Below are positions 32,401 to 40,958 of a stretch of DNA of 64,000 nt, in pieces (position 1 is the stretch's first letter; each line of letters opens with the position of its first letter). The notes below the pieces were generated by a model. That model had not been told where the DNA came from. It made no database searches and saw nothing but the letters and a program-made list of their open reading frames with translations. The position numbers were made by a program, and so were the translations under genes. Source of the stretch: Desulfomicrobium sp. UBA5193 (GTDB lineage Bacteria; Desulfobacterota; Desulfovibrionia; Desulfovibrionales; Desulfomicrobiaceae); assembly GCA_002412965.1 (NCBI GenBank), contig DHWB01000003.1:517149-581148 (forward strand), written 5' to 3'.

Positions 32401-34568
32401 GCAGTGGTCTTGTTGTCTCCGCGCGTGACTTTCCCGCTTCGCTCCAGCCATGCCAGCGCGGTGCGGACCTTCGTGTCCAGGAGCGGCTCACCCCGGTCCA
32501 GGGCGTCGAAGGTGTAGTCGGCCACTTCCTCGGCGGCCATGAGTTCTCCCGAGGTCATGACCAGCGTGTCGGCCCTGCGGGAATCGGCCAGGCTCTTAAG
32601 GCCGCTGTAAAGGTATTTGATGTCGCGCATGGACAGTTCCGAGGCCCGGCACAAATCGAACTGGGTGTTCAGGTCCTCGGGGTCGAAAAGCAGGCAGCAC
32701 ATGGCGGGATGGCGGTCCCGGCCCGCTCTGCCTGCCTCCTGCAGATAGTTCTCGAGGGAGCCCGGGGGCGAGGCATGGATGACCACTCTCACGTCCGGCT
32801 TGTCCACGCCCATCCCGAAGGCGTTGGTGGCCACGATGACCTGCAGCGTTCCACCCAAAAATCGGTCCTGCACCGATCGTTTTTCTTCGGGGGTTCTGCC
32901 CGCATGATAGTAGTCCACGGACCAGTTCCGGTCAGAAAGGAGTTCCGCGTACTCCTGGGTCTGTTTGCGCGTGGCCGCAAAGACGATGCCTCCTCCGGTT
33001 TGGCCGGGTGGCAGCATCTCCTTCAGGATGGCGTCCATGCGGTCGAGCTTATCGACGTCGGCGCAGGGGATGACGTCAAAGCGCAGATTGGGCCGCTCGT
33101 GGCCGCCTTCGAAGAGGACTAGGTCCCGGCCCATCTCCGTACGGAAATATTCCAGCACTTCATCGCGCACGTCCTGTTTGGCGGTGGCAGTGAAGCAGGC
33201 GATTTGCGGCTCGGGATAGGGTGGCGGGGGGACAATGTCTTGCAGGAAGGTGGCCAGGGCCAGATAGTCGGGTCGGAAATCATGTCCCCATTTGGAGAAG
33301 CAGTGGGCTTCATCCATGACGACCATCCCTATCTCCCGGCTTTTGAGCACGTCCTTCACCCCGCTGTTGCGCAATTGCTCCGGGGCGATCCAGACGAGGT
33401 CGCGATCTCCGAGGCGGATGGCCTCCAATGTTTTTTTCCGTTCTAGCTGGGTGAGGGATGAGTTGATGGTGCATCCCTGCAGGATGCCCTTGCGGCTGAG
33501 GCCGTCGACCTGGTCCTTCATCAGGGATTGCAGCGGTGAAATGATGATGGTCAGGGTTTTACGCTGCTCGGCCCGAATCAGGGCCGGCAGCTGATAGCAC
33601 AGGGATTTTCCCGCCCCTGTGGGCAGAATGGCCAGGCAGTCCAGCCCGTTGATCATGGATTCGACCACGAGGCGTTGCAAGGGAGGGTCCTCACCATGGA
33701 TGGGCAGAAAATCATCATGGCCGAAATAGCGCAGGAGCTGGGCCTTGGGATCGAACGCCGACATGCAGTAGGCACAGTGCGGGTCGCGGCATGGATTTTC
33801 CCGTAACGTGCGCAGGGTGCCCGGAACCAGCGCATGACGCTTCCAGACCCAGGCCGGGAGCACGGAATTGCCGCCGGCTACTTCGAGCCAGGCCATTATG
33901 TACCCAAGGCAGCAGGCTTCCTCCTGCTTCGCCCAGAGGGTGTTGAAGACCTCCTTGGCCGCATGCGAACAGGCCAGGCCGGATACCTTCTCCATCCAGA
34001 AGGATGCAGCTTCGAGGGCGTTCATGGGTGGCCTTGCCGTTAGACGCGAAAAGAATTCCTTGAATCCGCTGGCCGGATGACTGCGGTCCAGGACCGCGCC
34101 GTAAAAGAGGCTCTGTTCTGCGGGGGTGAGCCTGAACGCTTCGACCTCGTCCAGGAAAACCCTGGTGGCCTGGACGCAGTCGCGGACAGGATCGTTCACG
34201 GAAGACCGGACGATTTTGTAGTCCTTGACCAGATGGTGGTAGGGATTTTTGGGGAAGGCCAGCGGGGAAAGGATGAGCGTGTCGAGGGCGGGCAGGCGCA
34301 AAAAGCCGGTGTCCGGGTGATGCTCACGCAGCCACGGCAGATCGTGGCCGATGATGTTGTGTCCGAGCAAAAAAGGAGCATCGCCGAAGGATTCGTCCAG
34401 TTCGGCCAATGCCTGCCGTGGGTCAAACCGTCCTTGAAAGGCGCGACCGGTGCGGGTGGACAGATGCACGGCTCCGATTTTCAGCAGAAGATTATCTTGA
34501 GGATGGGTTTCCAGATCAAGGGCCACGCCTTGCTGGATATAGCGGGAGAATTCGAGGGGATCGTGCAT
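29481..34568 (-). CDS. DnaQ-like exonuclease-RecQ helicase-UvrD helicase fusion
   Basis: One 1695-residue frame holds three nucleic-acid modules. Residues 14-145 resemble a 3'-5' exonuclease: ALDLET at 16-21, GHNIIGHDLPWL at 69-80, and DPVRDCVQA at 126-134. Residues 280-690 are a RecQ helicase: LPTGAGKS at 315-322, MDEAHCFSKWGHDFRPDY, CFTATAKQD, GRAGRDRH. Residues 690-1080 include winged-helix-like text. Residues 1082-1540 are a UvrD/Rep/PcrA helicase: AGPGSGKT at 1103-1110, VDEYQDIN at 1223-1230, GDADQNIYAFQG, QNYRSTPPIVEA, STMHAAKGLEF and RRLYYVGMTRAK. Both helicases appear catalytically intact. The combination suggests unwinding from two motors plus end trimming in DNA repair or recombination, or a defence role. 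It is monocistronic. C260, C265 and C268 (CRDPHCAYC) may bind zinc. Confidence 0.9.
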   Translation of the reverse strand: MHDPLEFSRYIQQGVALDLETHPQDNLLLKIGAVHLSTRTGRAFQGRFDPRQALAELDESFGDAPFLLGHNIIGHDLPWLREHHPDTGFLRLPALDTLILSPLAFPKNPYHHLVKDYKIVRSSVNDPVRDCVQATRVFLDEVEAFRLTPAEQSLFYGAVLDRSHPASGFKEFFSRLTARPPMNALEAASFWMEKVSGLACSHAAKEVFNTLWAKQEEACCLGYIMAWLEVAGGNSVLPAWVWKRHALVPGTLRTLRENPCRDPHCAYCMSAFDPKAQLLRYFGHDDFLPIHGEDPPLQRLVVESMINGLDCLAILPTGAGKSLCYQLPALIRAEQRKTLTIIISPLQSLMKDQVDGLSRKGILQGCTINSSLTQLERKKTLEAIRLGDRDLVWIAPEQLRNSGVKDVLKSREIGMVVMDEAHCFSKWGHDFRPDYLALATFLQDIVPPPPYPEPQIACFTATAKQDVRDEVLEYFRTEMGRDLVLFEGGHERPNLRFDVIPCADVDKLDRMDAILKEMLPPGQTGGGIVFAATRKQTQEYAELLSDRNWSVDYYHAGRTPEEKRSVQDRFLGGTLQVIVATNAFGMGVDKPDVRVVIHASPPGSLENYLQEAGRAGRDRHPAMCCLLFDPEDLNTQFDLCRASELSMRDIKYLYSGLKSLADSRRADTLVMTSGELMAAEEVADYTFDALDRGEPLLDTKVRTALAWLERSGKVTRGDNKTTAIDGSILVASREEAEKRIAKLDLSHSEIELWRELVGVLMQAEPKELLNTDDLALRLGADPDRILGALRSMREARILDHDLNMTAFVRKGISDDALSRFAAYTGLEEALLRLMEEDEPDARPGKTSMLSMRHVSQRLKDNGLADATPARLQRVLELFMDEKLLRLGQISPNTYSVTLRREWLVLRESVARRNLASSVLLQFLLGLLPPGARGKDLLVSFRTAQLESALRGNVTTSALPDHAQSAMIGLFALHSMHAICLQNGLSIIRPAMSITVTDRKGKFGLAEYSPLSLFYKEKIAQVHIMGRYAELGAVFDGIDKALRFVRDYFQKTREAFVDTHLRDRKSILDLPVTEQQYSAILHDLSPVQKTIVQAPLDKNMLVVAGPGSGKTRIIVHRMAYLLKVARIRPRKILAVAFNRNAVAELRRRLTALLGKSAAGIRIHTYHSLAMTITGRTLLGSRGEEGVFREILDEAVAYLRDNRNQDMESALDWRERLLGLEHILVDEYQDINEVEYEFLSLLAGRNEEEQGKRPALLAVGDADQNIYAFQGSNVRFIGRFTTDYGADMTFMVQNYRSTPPIVEAANALIRHNRDRMDTPPVVAVRMQEAANVQIRTTTSAQAMLKDALEQAQGLVRDGMPPQGVCILTRTNQEAFAISLLARRMGVEVHPVRRRTLPFPAIHEIHDILALLARNGSCLCTGQEVHALVLQLIEETTVRNRLWLSHLAVIAAEYRDAYPALRRPLHEFCDFTWDISRDLSRFDRSLARGIFISTMHAAKGLEFPAVILAGEPRASAKAEEERRLYYVGMTRAKDRLIVCAPQTHPFISEITGNSANKMTIQHVALQISPEEERDMRSKLWEMGADDVILSFPAGRSAHVRTLEHIEMLRHASAVNLEFQDGERIRILANSVPVCQLSAKGRETYARYQAQGMAVSRIFHLASLHRTPSEQDLASGWVDIERCACWHVPIFQIVWKCAT

Positions 34569-34785
34569 GTACCTTGCCCGGAAAAAGAGAAAATTTGTTT
34601 GTCTCTACGGGAAGTTGAGGGCAAGCGCAATGCACGCGCAAGGTCTTATGGGCGTTTTTGTCTTTTTAACCGATTCACGCGCATTGTAATATTCGTATGC
34701 GTTGTGGGAGGCGGCAGGGGATTATCGTTTCGGGCTTTAAGAATCCTGTCGAATACGTGAAGCTTTCGCAAAGCACTACGCCCTG

Positions 34786-35310
34786 TCAGAGCGTGCCGAC
34801 TGCTTGATCCTTCTCCAGCTCCTGGGCCAGCCGTTCCCGCTTGCGTTCTTCCAGGCGCAACTCGCGGCGCATGCTCGCCTCGCGGTTGCGGCGTTCGTGG
34901 GTTGGCGTTTCGAGGATCAGGTCCGGCACGGAGGCGGGCTTCTTGTCTGCACCCATGGCCACGAAGGTCAGGTAGGCTGAGGCGGCGTGGCGCTGCTCGC
35001 CGGTCATGAGATCTTCCACCACCACCCGCACCCCGATTTCCATGGACTGCCTGCCGACCCTGTTCACGCTAGCATGCAGCAGCATGAGTTCTCCCACCTT
35101 CACTGCGGCCTTGAATTCCATGCGGTCGATGGAGGCCGTGACCACGCTCATGCGCGCGTGGCGCATGGCGCACACGGCCCCGGCCAGGTCGAGGTGCTTG
35201 AGGATCACCCCGCCGTGCACGTTCCCGGCCGGGTTGGCGTCCTCGGGCAGAGCGCGGTGGGTCATCAGGGTTTCGCTTGCGCTGACTTTGCGGGCTGTGG
35301 GCATGTCCAT
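34786..35310 (-). CDS. Hotdog-fold acyl-CoA thioesterase (YciA-like)
   Basis: The 174-residue protein is a hotdog thioesterase with PEDANPAGNVHGGVILKHLDLAG, which contains the conserved Asn-x-x-Gly-x-x-His-Gly-Gly region and Asp at the active site. YAS-like strands follow (ASIDRMEFKAAVKVGELMLLHASVNRVG). Residues 135-174 form a charged helical tail that is longer than in YciA. The family hydrolyses acyl-CoA to free acid and CoA with broad specificity. The ATG overlaps the end of the oligopeptide ATPase gene (TGATG), so it is the last gene of the dpp-like operon. Why a thioesterase is linked to peptide uptake is not clear. M3 (35304) is an alternative start. Confidence 0.88.
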   Translation of the reverse strand: MDMPTARKVSASETLMTHRALPEDANPAGNVHGGVILKHLDLAGAVCAMRHARMSVVTASIDRMEFKAAVKVGELMLLHASVNRVGRQSMEIGVRVVVEDLMTGEQRHAASAYLTFVAMGADKKPASVPDLILETPTHERRNREASMRRELRLEERKRERLAQELEKDQAVGTL

Positions 35311-36329
35311 CAGATACGTCCTTCCTCCAGAGCGTGGCAGGCGGCCTGGCTTCCGTTCGGCAGATCGCGCAGGGCCGGGATCTCCCGGCGGCAGCGTTCG
35401 TCCGTGTGAGGGCAGCGGGTATGGAAGACGCAGCCCGTGGGCAGATGGATGGGCGTGGGAACCTCACCCTTGAGGCGGATATGGGCGACGCCTTTGCGCC
35501 CGAGCTTGGGGATGGCCGAGAGCAGGGCGCGTGAATACGGGTGCTGTGGGTCGCCGTACAGGTTTTCCTTGCTGGCCAGCTCGCACAGCGTGCCCAGGTA
35601 CATGACGGCCACCCGGGTGCTGATGTGTTCGACCACGGACAGGTCGTGGGTGATGAACATGTAGGTCAGGCCGAAGCGCTCCTGGCAGTCCATGATCAGG
35701 TTCAGGATCTGGGCCTGGATGGACACGTCCAGCGCGGAGATGGGCTCGTCGGCAACGATGAACTCCGGATCGACCATCAGCGCCCGGGCGATGCTGATGC
35801 GCTGGCGCTGGCCGCCGGAGAATTCGTGCGGGAAGCGACCGGCCCAGGCCGGGTCCACTCCCACCTGGCACATGACCTCGGCCACCTTGTCCTGGACCTG
35901 CGAGCCAGAAAGATCGGGAAAATGAAAGTGAGTCGGCTCTTCCAGAATCTGGCGCACGGTCATGCGCGGGTTCAGCGATGCGTAAGGGTCCTGGAAGACC
36001 ATCTGCATCTTGCGGCGGAAGGGGAGCATCTCTTTGGGCGAGAGATTGTCGATGCGTTGGCCGCGAAAGGCGATCTCGCCGCTCGTGGGCGGGTAGAGCC
36101 CGAGCACCGTGCGGCCCAGGGTGGACTTGCCGCAGCCCGATTCGCCGACCACGGAGAGGATCTCGCCCTGGCGGATGTCCAGGCTGACGGAGTTGAGCGC
36201 CTTGACCGTGGTCCTGGTCAGGGTGGGTAGGCCTCCGGAAAAGCTGATCCGGTCCAGGAAGCCGCCGGAAATATCGAAGTGCTTCACCACATTGGTGATG
36301 CGGACGAGGGAATCTGTTTGTGCTGTCAT
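35310..36329 (-). CDS. Oligopeptide/dipeptide ABC transporter ATPase (DppF/OppF type)
   Basis: The 339 residues have Walker A GESGCGKST near residue 65, Q-loop VFQDPYASLNPRMTV, signature FSGGQRQRISIARAL, Walker B FIVADEPISALDVS and switch ITHDLSVVEHI. The C-terminal oligo_HPY region (HPYSRALLSAIP, then a Cys-rich CVFHTRCPHTDERC) is typical of peptide/nickel importers. The four cysteines of that region may bind a 4Fe-4S cluster, as described for the DppDF pair of some homologues. It pairs with the DppD-like ATPase encoded 3 bases upstream. It belongs to the operon dppABCDF plus thioesterase on the minus strand. Confidence 0.93.
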   Translation of the reverse strand: MTAQTDSLVRITNVVKHFDISGGFLDRISFSGGLPTLTRTTVKALNSVSLDIRQGEILSVVGESGCGKSTLGRTVLGLYPPTSGEIAFRGQRIDNLSPKEMLPFRRKMQMVFQDPYASLNPRMTVRQILEEPTHFHFPDLSGSQVQDKVAEVMCQVGVDPAWAGRFPHEFSGGQRQRISIARALMVDPEFIVADEPISALDVSIQAQILNLIMDCQERFGLTYMFITHDLSVVEHISTRVAVMYLGTLCELASKENLYGDPQHPYSRALLSAIPKLGRKGVAHIRLKGEVPTPIHLPTGCVFHTRCPHTDERCRREIPALRDLPNGSQAACHALEEGRI

Positions 36330-36332
36330 GGG

Positions 36333-37304
36333 TTACCTGGTTTGCGCATAAAGATGACAGGCGATGCCCGAGGTTGCCGAATCGCCAAAAAGCGGGGGGG
36401 CCACCTGGCGGCAGATGTCCATAGCCTGTTCGCAGCGCGGGTGAAAGGCGCAGCCCTGCGGAATACTGGTCAGGTTGGGCATCATGCCCGGAATCTGGTG
36501 CAGGCGTCTGCCGCCGCTTTTGCCCTGGGGCAGGGCCTGGATCAGGCCCCTGGTGTACGGGTGTCTCGGGTTTGTCACGATCTCGTCCGTCAGCCCCTGC
36601 TCGACGATGCGTCCGGCGTACATGACCGCGATCTTTTCCGTGACCTGCGAGACCACGCCCAGATCGTGGGTGATGAGGATGAGTCCCATGTTCTCGTTTT
36701 TGCACAACTCAAGGAGCAGGGCCATGACCTCGGCCTGGATGGTCACATCGAGGGCCGTGGTCGGCTCGTCGGCGATGATGAGGCTCGGGTTGGTCAAGAG
36801 CGAGATGGCGATGACCACGCGCTGGCGCATGCCGCCCGAAAGTTCGTGCGGATACTGGCCGAGGCGCTTGCCCGGAGAGGAGATGTAGACCTTCTGCAGC
36901 TTCTCCAGGGCGATCTCGCGGGCATGGGCGGTGCTGACCTTGTTGTGGGCCTGGATGGTCTCGACCATCTGCGTGCCGATGGTCAGCACGGGGTTCAAGG
37001 TCATCATCGGGTCCTGGAAGATCATGCTGATGCGGTTGCCGCGAATGTCGCGCAGCTGTTCAAGCGGATAGGCGCTGATCTCCTCGCCTTCGAAGAGGAC
37101 CCGGCCCGAGGCGATGAAGCCTGGCTTGCTGATCAGGTTGATGATGGAGAATCCGGCCACGGACTTGCCCGCGCCCGATTCGCCGACCAGTCCCATGCGC
37201 TCGCCGGGGTTGAGCGTGAAATTGATGCCATTCAGGGCTGTCAGGTCGCCGGCGCGCAACCGGAATTTGACCACCAGGTCCTGTACGTCGAGTAGGTGCG
37301 TCAT
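36333..37304 (-). CDS. Oligopeptide/dipeptide ABC transporter ATPase (DppD/OppD type)
   Basis: The 323-residue protein shows Walker A GESGAGKSV near residue 40, Q-loop IFQDPMMTLNPVLTI, signature LSGGMRQRVVIAISL, Walker B LIIADEPTTALDVT and switch ITHDLGVVSQV. The oligo_HPY tail (HPYTRGLIQALP and CAFHPRCEQAMDIC) follows, with three cysteines and a fourth later (IACHLYAQ). It is the DppD-like partner of the next ATPase. The stop is 3 bases before the DppF start and the start is 7 bases after the DppC stop. Substrate type (peptide, nickel chelate or other) is not set by the ATPases. Confidence 0.93.
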   Translation of the reverse strand: MTHLLDVQDLVVKFRLRAGDLTALNGINFTLNPGERMGLVGESGAGKSVAGFSIINLISKPGFIASGRVLFEGEEISAYPLEQLRDIRGNRISMIFQDPMMTLNPVLTIGTQMVETIQAHNKVSTAHAREIALEKLQKVYISSPGKRLGQYPHELSGGMRQRVVIAISLLTNPSLIIADEPTTALDVTIQAEVMALLLELCKNENMGLILITHDLGVVSQVTEKIAVMYAGRIVEQGLTDEIVTNPRHPYTRGLIQALPQGKSGGRRLHQIPGMMPNLTSIPQGCAFHPRCEQAMDICRQVAPPLFGDSATSGIACHLYAQTR

Positions 37305-37311
37305 TTCCGGG

Positions 37312-38229
37312 TCATCCTTTGTACAGTTTGGGGTTGAGGACGTCCTGCACCCAGTCGCCGAGCAGGTTGATGACCAGGATCAGAAGCACCAGCAGAAATC
37401 CCGGGAACATGGTGATCCACCACGAACCGCTGAAGATGAAGTCGAATCCCGAGTTGATGAGCGACCCCAAGGACGGCTTGGTGATGGGCATGCCGAGCCC
37501 CAAAAAGGACAGAGCCGCCTCGCTCATGATGGCGTGGGCGACCTGCACCGTGGACAGGACCAGGATGGGTGACATGGTGTTGGGGAGGATGTGCCGCCAC
37601 ATGATGCGGTTGGCCGGCAGGCCCATGACGCGGGCCGCTTCCACGTACTCCTTCTTCTTCTCGGCCAGGACCGAGGCGCGCACGGTGCGGGCGTACTGCG
37701 GCCATTCGGCGATGCCGATGACCAAAACTAGGAAGGGCACGGCCATGCTCTCGAAGGCCGCCACACCGAAGACCGCCTGGAAGATGGCCGAAAGGAAGAT
37801 GGCGACCATGAGGGTCGAGAAGCTGAGCTGCACGTCGGCCATGCGCATCAGGAAATTGTCGATCTTTCCGCCCCTGTACCCCGCGACAAGTCCGAGCACG
37901 ATGCCGATGAGGGCTTGCAGGAACACGGCGCCGACCCCGATGATGATGGAGATGCGCATGCCGTAGAGCATGGTGCTGAGCATGTCCCGCCCTTGCGAGT
38001 CGGTGCCGAGGGTGAAGCTCTTGTCGCCGCCGTCCATCCACACGGGCGGTATCTCCGAGTCCATGATGTTGATCGTCGTGGTGTCGTAGGGGTCGTGCGG
38101 GGCGATGAGCGGCGCGCCGAAGGCGGCCAGGGTCAAGAAGGTCAGCACGACAAAGCTGCTCATGGCCACGGGGTCATGCAGAAAACTGTACAAAAAGTAC
38201 GAGCCGCGGAACTGCTTCCAAAGTCTCAT
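37312..38229 (-). CDS. Oligopeptide/dipeptide ABC permease (DppC type)
   Basis: The ATG at 38229 overlaps the DppB stop (TAATG), which fixes the start. The 305 residues carry an OppC N-terminal segment, then LGTDSQGRDMLSTMLYGMRISI, typical of DppC. The coupling segment is EYVEAARVMGLPANRIMWRHILPN and there are about six spans. DppC forms the translocation pore with DppB. The periplasmic insert after the first span (PYDTTTINIMDSEIPPVW) is short. Operon order dppA-B-C-D-F is canonical. Confidence 0.93.
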   Translation of the reverse strand: MRLWKQFRGSYFLYSFLHDPVAMSSFVVLTFLTLAAFGAPLIAPHDPYDTTTINIMDSEIPPVWMDGGDKSFTLGTDSQGRDMLSTMLYGMRISIIIGVGAVFLQALIGIVLGLVAGYRGGKIDNFLMRMADVQLSFSTLMVAIFLSAIFQAVFGVAAFESMAVPFLVLVIGIAEWPQYARTVRASVLAEKKKEYVEAARVMGLPANRIMWRHILPNTMSPILVLSTVQVAHAIMSEAALSFLGLGMPITKPSLGSLINSGFDFIFSGSWWITMFPGFLLVLLILVINLLGDWVQDVLNPKLYKG

Positions 38230-39206
38230 TATTTTCTTCCTGTGATGCGGACCATGGGATTGACCAGGCCGTAGATGATGTCGACGACGGTATTCACCAC
38301 GACAAAAATGATGCCGACAAAGATGAGGTAGGCCACCAGGAGCGAGGTGTCGGCCCGCTCGACCGCTTCCAGGAAGAGAAAGCCGAGGCCTCCCCACTGG
38401 AACACCGTCTCGGTCAGGATGGTGAAGGCGATCATGGTCCCGAGCTGCACGCCGCCGACGGTGATGACGGGCAACAGCGTATTCTTGAAGGCGTGCACGA
38501 ACCAGATGCGCATGCGGGGCAGGCCCTTGGCCCAGGCGAATTTGACGTACTCGCTCTCCAGCACCTCCATCATCTCCGAGCGGATCAGGCGCACGAACAG
38601 GGGGAGCATGAGAGCGGTCAGGGCCGTAGCCGGCAGGATGAGGTGCTTTAGACCATCCATGGTCAAAAGGCCCGACTCCCAGCCCCAGACGTTCACGGTC
38701 TCGCCCCGTCCGTAGGAGGGCAGCCAGTTCAGCTCAATGGCGAAGACATAGATGAGCAGGATGGCGATGAGAAAAATGGGGACGGAGACGCCGATGGTGC
38801 TCAGGCCCATGATCAGTCGCGAAAGAAGCCGCTTGGGATAGATGGCGCTGTAGATGCCCATGGGGATGGACAGGACCACGATCAGGAACGAGCAACACAG
38901 GACCAGCTCCAGAGTGGCCGGAGCCTTGCTCAGGATGACCTCCATGGCCGGCTTCTTGTAGAAGAAGGACTGGCCGATGTTGCCTTCGAGCACGGCACCC
39001 TTCAGAAATCGGCCGTACTGGGTCAGGAAGGGGTCATTGAGGCCAAGTTTTTCACGGATTGCGTCGCGCTCTGCGGCGGAAACCGAGATGCCGGTCAGTT
39101 CACGCACCGGATCGCCCACATTCTGTTTGAGTGCGAAGCCGATGAAGCTGATGATGAGCATGACGACAATGGCCTGAATGATGCGGCGGACAATGAATGC
39201 AAACAT
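38229..39206 (-). CDS. Oligopeptide/dipeptide ABC permease (DppB type)
   Basis: The ATG at 39206 begins MFAFIVRRIIQAIVVMLIIS, a classic DppB/OppB first span. I prefer it to 39296 because the earlier text lies in a terminator hairpin. The 325-residue protein has about six spans, the loop GDPVRELTGIS, and the coupling motif EYVKFAWAKGLPRMRIWF. It is the first permease of the operon and is separated from the binding-protein gene by 207 bases that contain an intrinsic terminator and a second stem-loop. Confidence 0.93.
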   Translation of the reverse strand: MFAFIVRRIIQAIVVMLIISFIGFALKQNVGDPVRELTGISVSAAERDAIREKLGLNDPFLTQYGRFLKGAVLEGNIGQSFFYKKPAMEVILSKAPATLELVLCCSFLIVVLSIPMGIYSAIYPKRLLSRLIMGLSTIGVSVPIFLIAILLIYVFAIELNWLPSYGRGETVNVWGWESGLLTMDGLKHLILPATALTALMLPLFVRLIRSEMMEVLESEYVKFAWAKGLPRMRIWFVHAFKNTLLPVITVGGVQLGTMIAFTILTETVFQWGGLGFLFLEAVERADTSLLVAYLIFVGIIFVVVNTVVDIIYGLVNPMVRITGRK

Positions 39207-39257
39207 GGGTGAATCCGTTGCCGTCCGGCGAAGCCGCGCGGACAGGGGTGTTTGTTC

Positions 39258-39287
39258 AAAAAAGGGCAGGCCTCGAAAAGCCTGCCC
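39258..39287 (-). terminator. Intrinsic terminator between dppA-like and dppB-like genes
   Basis: Read on the minus strand, GGGCAGGC pairs with GCCTGCCC (plus arms 39264-39271 and 39280-39287), followed by TTTTTT. It lies 52 bases before the DppB start. Like the one at 7671-7706, it should make binding protein more abundant than the rest of the transporter. Confidence 0.85.
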
Positions 39288-39350
39288 CGCGTACACACTG
39301 CCGGCGAATGGATCAAGTCATTTGCGTTTCGCCGGTGATAATCGAGTACC

Positions 39351-39384
39351 GATCACGCCAAATCCGGTCGGGTTTGGCGTGATC
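39351..39384 (-). other. Stem-loop without T-run after the dppA-like gene
   Basis: Perfect 12-bp arms GATCACGCCAAA (39351-39362) and TTTGGCGTGATC (39373-39384) with a 10-base loop, 30 bases after the stop of the binding-protein gene. Lacking a T-run, it is more likely to protect the 3' end of the dppA mRNA from exonucleases. Confidence 0.55.
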
Positions 39385-39413
39385 GTCTGGCGAACGGTTC
39401 TTCAGGAAGACCG

Positions 39414-40958
39414 TTATTTCAGCACCAGGTCGCCGAGGTAGGGGAAGTCCATGATGTTGACGACGGGGTCAATGTCAATGTCCTTCTTGGCTGCCCAGGA
39501 CAGGTTCTGCCAGTGCAGGGGCACGTAGGCGGCGTCTTCGTAGGCGAGCTTTTCCACTTCCTGCAGCAGAGCCTTGCGCTTGGCGCGGTCGTTTTCGACG
39601 TTGGCCTTGTTGACCAGTTCGTCGAGCTTCGGATTGCAGTAGTTGCCGCTGTTGTACTGACCCTTGCCGGTGTCCTTGTTGGGGCACATGAGCAGGTATT
39701 CTGAGTAGTTGGCGGAGTCTTCGGTGTCGGAGTGCCAGCCGATCATCTGGATGTCGGCCACCTGGGCGTCGAACTCATCCCAGTACTGGGCCTTGGGCAT
39801 GGTCTTCAGGCTGACCTTGATGCCGATCTTGGAGAGCATGGAAACAACGGCTTCGGCGATCTTTTCGTCGTTCACGTAGCGGTTGTTGGGGGCGATCATG
39901 GTCGCTTCAAAGCCCTTCTCGAATCCGGCTTCCTTCATCAGGGTCTTGGCCTTTTCGAGGTCGAAACGGGGCTTGAGACCTTCCACATAGCCGTCAAAGC
40001 CTTCGGGACCCTGCTGCTGGGCCGCAGTGGCCGTGCCTTTCATCAGCTTGGCCACGATGCCGGCGTTGTCGATGGCCGCGATGACGGCCTGACGGACTTT
40101 GAGGTTGGCGAATTCGGGCTTCTTCTTCTGGTTGAGCTGGAAGGTGATGACGCGGCTACCGGCCATGGTCACCAGGTTGACGTCCTTGTTGGTCTCCAGG
40201 CGCTCGAAGTCCTGGGGAGGAACCGGAGCGATGAAGTCAACACCGCCGGACAGCAGTGCCGCGGTGCGGGTCGCGTTTTCCTTGATGGGGGTGAGGATGA
40301 TCTCGCTCACGTTGCCCTTGCTGTCCTTGTCCCAGTAGTCGGCGAAGCGCTTGTAGACGAGCTTCACGCCGTGTTCGCGGGATTCGACGATGAAGGGGCC
40401 GGTGCCGGATTCGTTCTGGTTGGCGAAGGAGTAATCGGTCTTGACGATGGCGTCCTTGGGCAGGCCCTTTTCGTCGGTGCCTGTGTAAAACTTGGAATCA
40501 AGCGGGAAGATGTACGTGGCCATGTTCTCCACCAGCGGATAGGGCTCGGTGGTGATGATGTCGATGGTGTAGTCGTCGATGATCTTGGGCGTGGCAAAAG
40601 AAGTGAAGAGGCCCTTGAAGTCTTCGCTTTTCTTCAGGCGTTCCATGGTCCAGGCCACGTCCGCTGCGGTGAAGGGATTGCCGGAGTGAAACTTGACGCC
40701 CTTGCGCAGGGTGAAGCGCACGGTCAAAGGATCGATGCGTTCCCATTTGGTGGCCAAACGGGGCTCGAACTTCATGTCCTTGGTCCAGCGGATGAGCGGG
40801 TCGAAACACAGGTGCGTGTACTGCAGCATGCCACCGGAAAGCTGGACATGCGGGTCCATGGACTCGGGGTCGGCGTCAAGGGCCATTTTGAGCGTTTTAC
40901 CCTGGGCAGCCGTGGCCAGAAAGACGAATGCCAGAGCGAGAAAGAGCAGTTTCTTCAC
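39414..40958 (-). CDS. Periplasmic oligopeptide-binding protein (DppA/OppA type, SBP family 5)
   Basis: AAAGGAGG lies 6 bases before the GTG at 40958, which starts a good signal peptide (MKKLLFLALAFVFLAT, cleavage after AAQG). The longer frame to 41105 has no such features. The 514-residue product is a family-5 solute-binding protein: PESMDPHVQLSGGML, ERIDPLTVRFTLRKGVKFHSG, then ADVAWTMERL. Family-5 proteins bind peptides, nickel, glutathione and more. The local pocket cannot be assigned. It is the first gene of the operon and is followed by a stem-loop and a terminator before the permeases. Confidence 0.92.
   Translation of the reverse strand: MKKLLFLALAFVFLATAAQGKTLKMALDADPESMDPHVQLSGGMLQYTHLCFDPLIRWTKDMKFEPRLATKWERIDPLTVRFTLRKGVKFHSGNPFTAADVAWTMERLKKSEDFKGLFTSFATPKIIDDYTIDIITTEPYPLVENMATYIFPLDSKFYTGTDEKGLPKDAIVKTDYSFANQNESGTGPFIVESREHGVKLVYKRFADYWDKDSKGNVSEIILTPIKENATRTAALLSGGVDFIAPVPPQDFERLETNKDVNLVTMAGSRVITFQLNQKKKPEFANLKVRQAVIAAIDNAGIVAKLMKGTATAAQQQGPEGFDGYVEGLKPRFDLEKAKTLMKEAGFEKGFEATMIAPNNRYVNDEKIAEAVVSMLSKIGIKVSLKTMPKAQYWDEFDAQVADIQMIGWHSDTEDSANYSEYLLMCPNKDTGKGQYNSGNYCNPKLDELVNKANVENDRAKRKALLQEVEKLAYEDAAYVPLHWQNLSWAAKKDIDIDPVVNIMDFPYLGDLVLK

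Noticed and set aside
29481..34568. The RecQ/UvrD fusion as an artefact of two merged genes
   Set aside because: The frame is continuous for 5,088 bases and the linker has domain-like text, so no frameshift or lost stop is needed.
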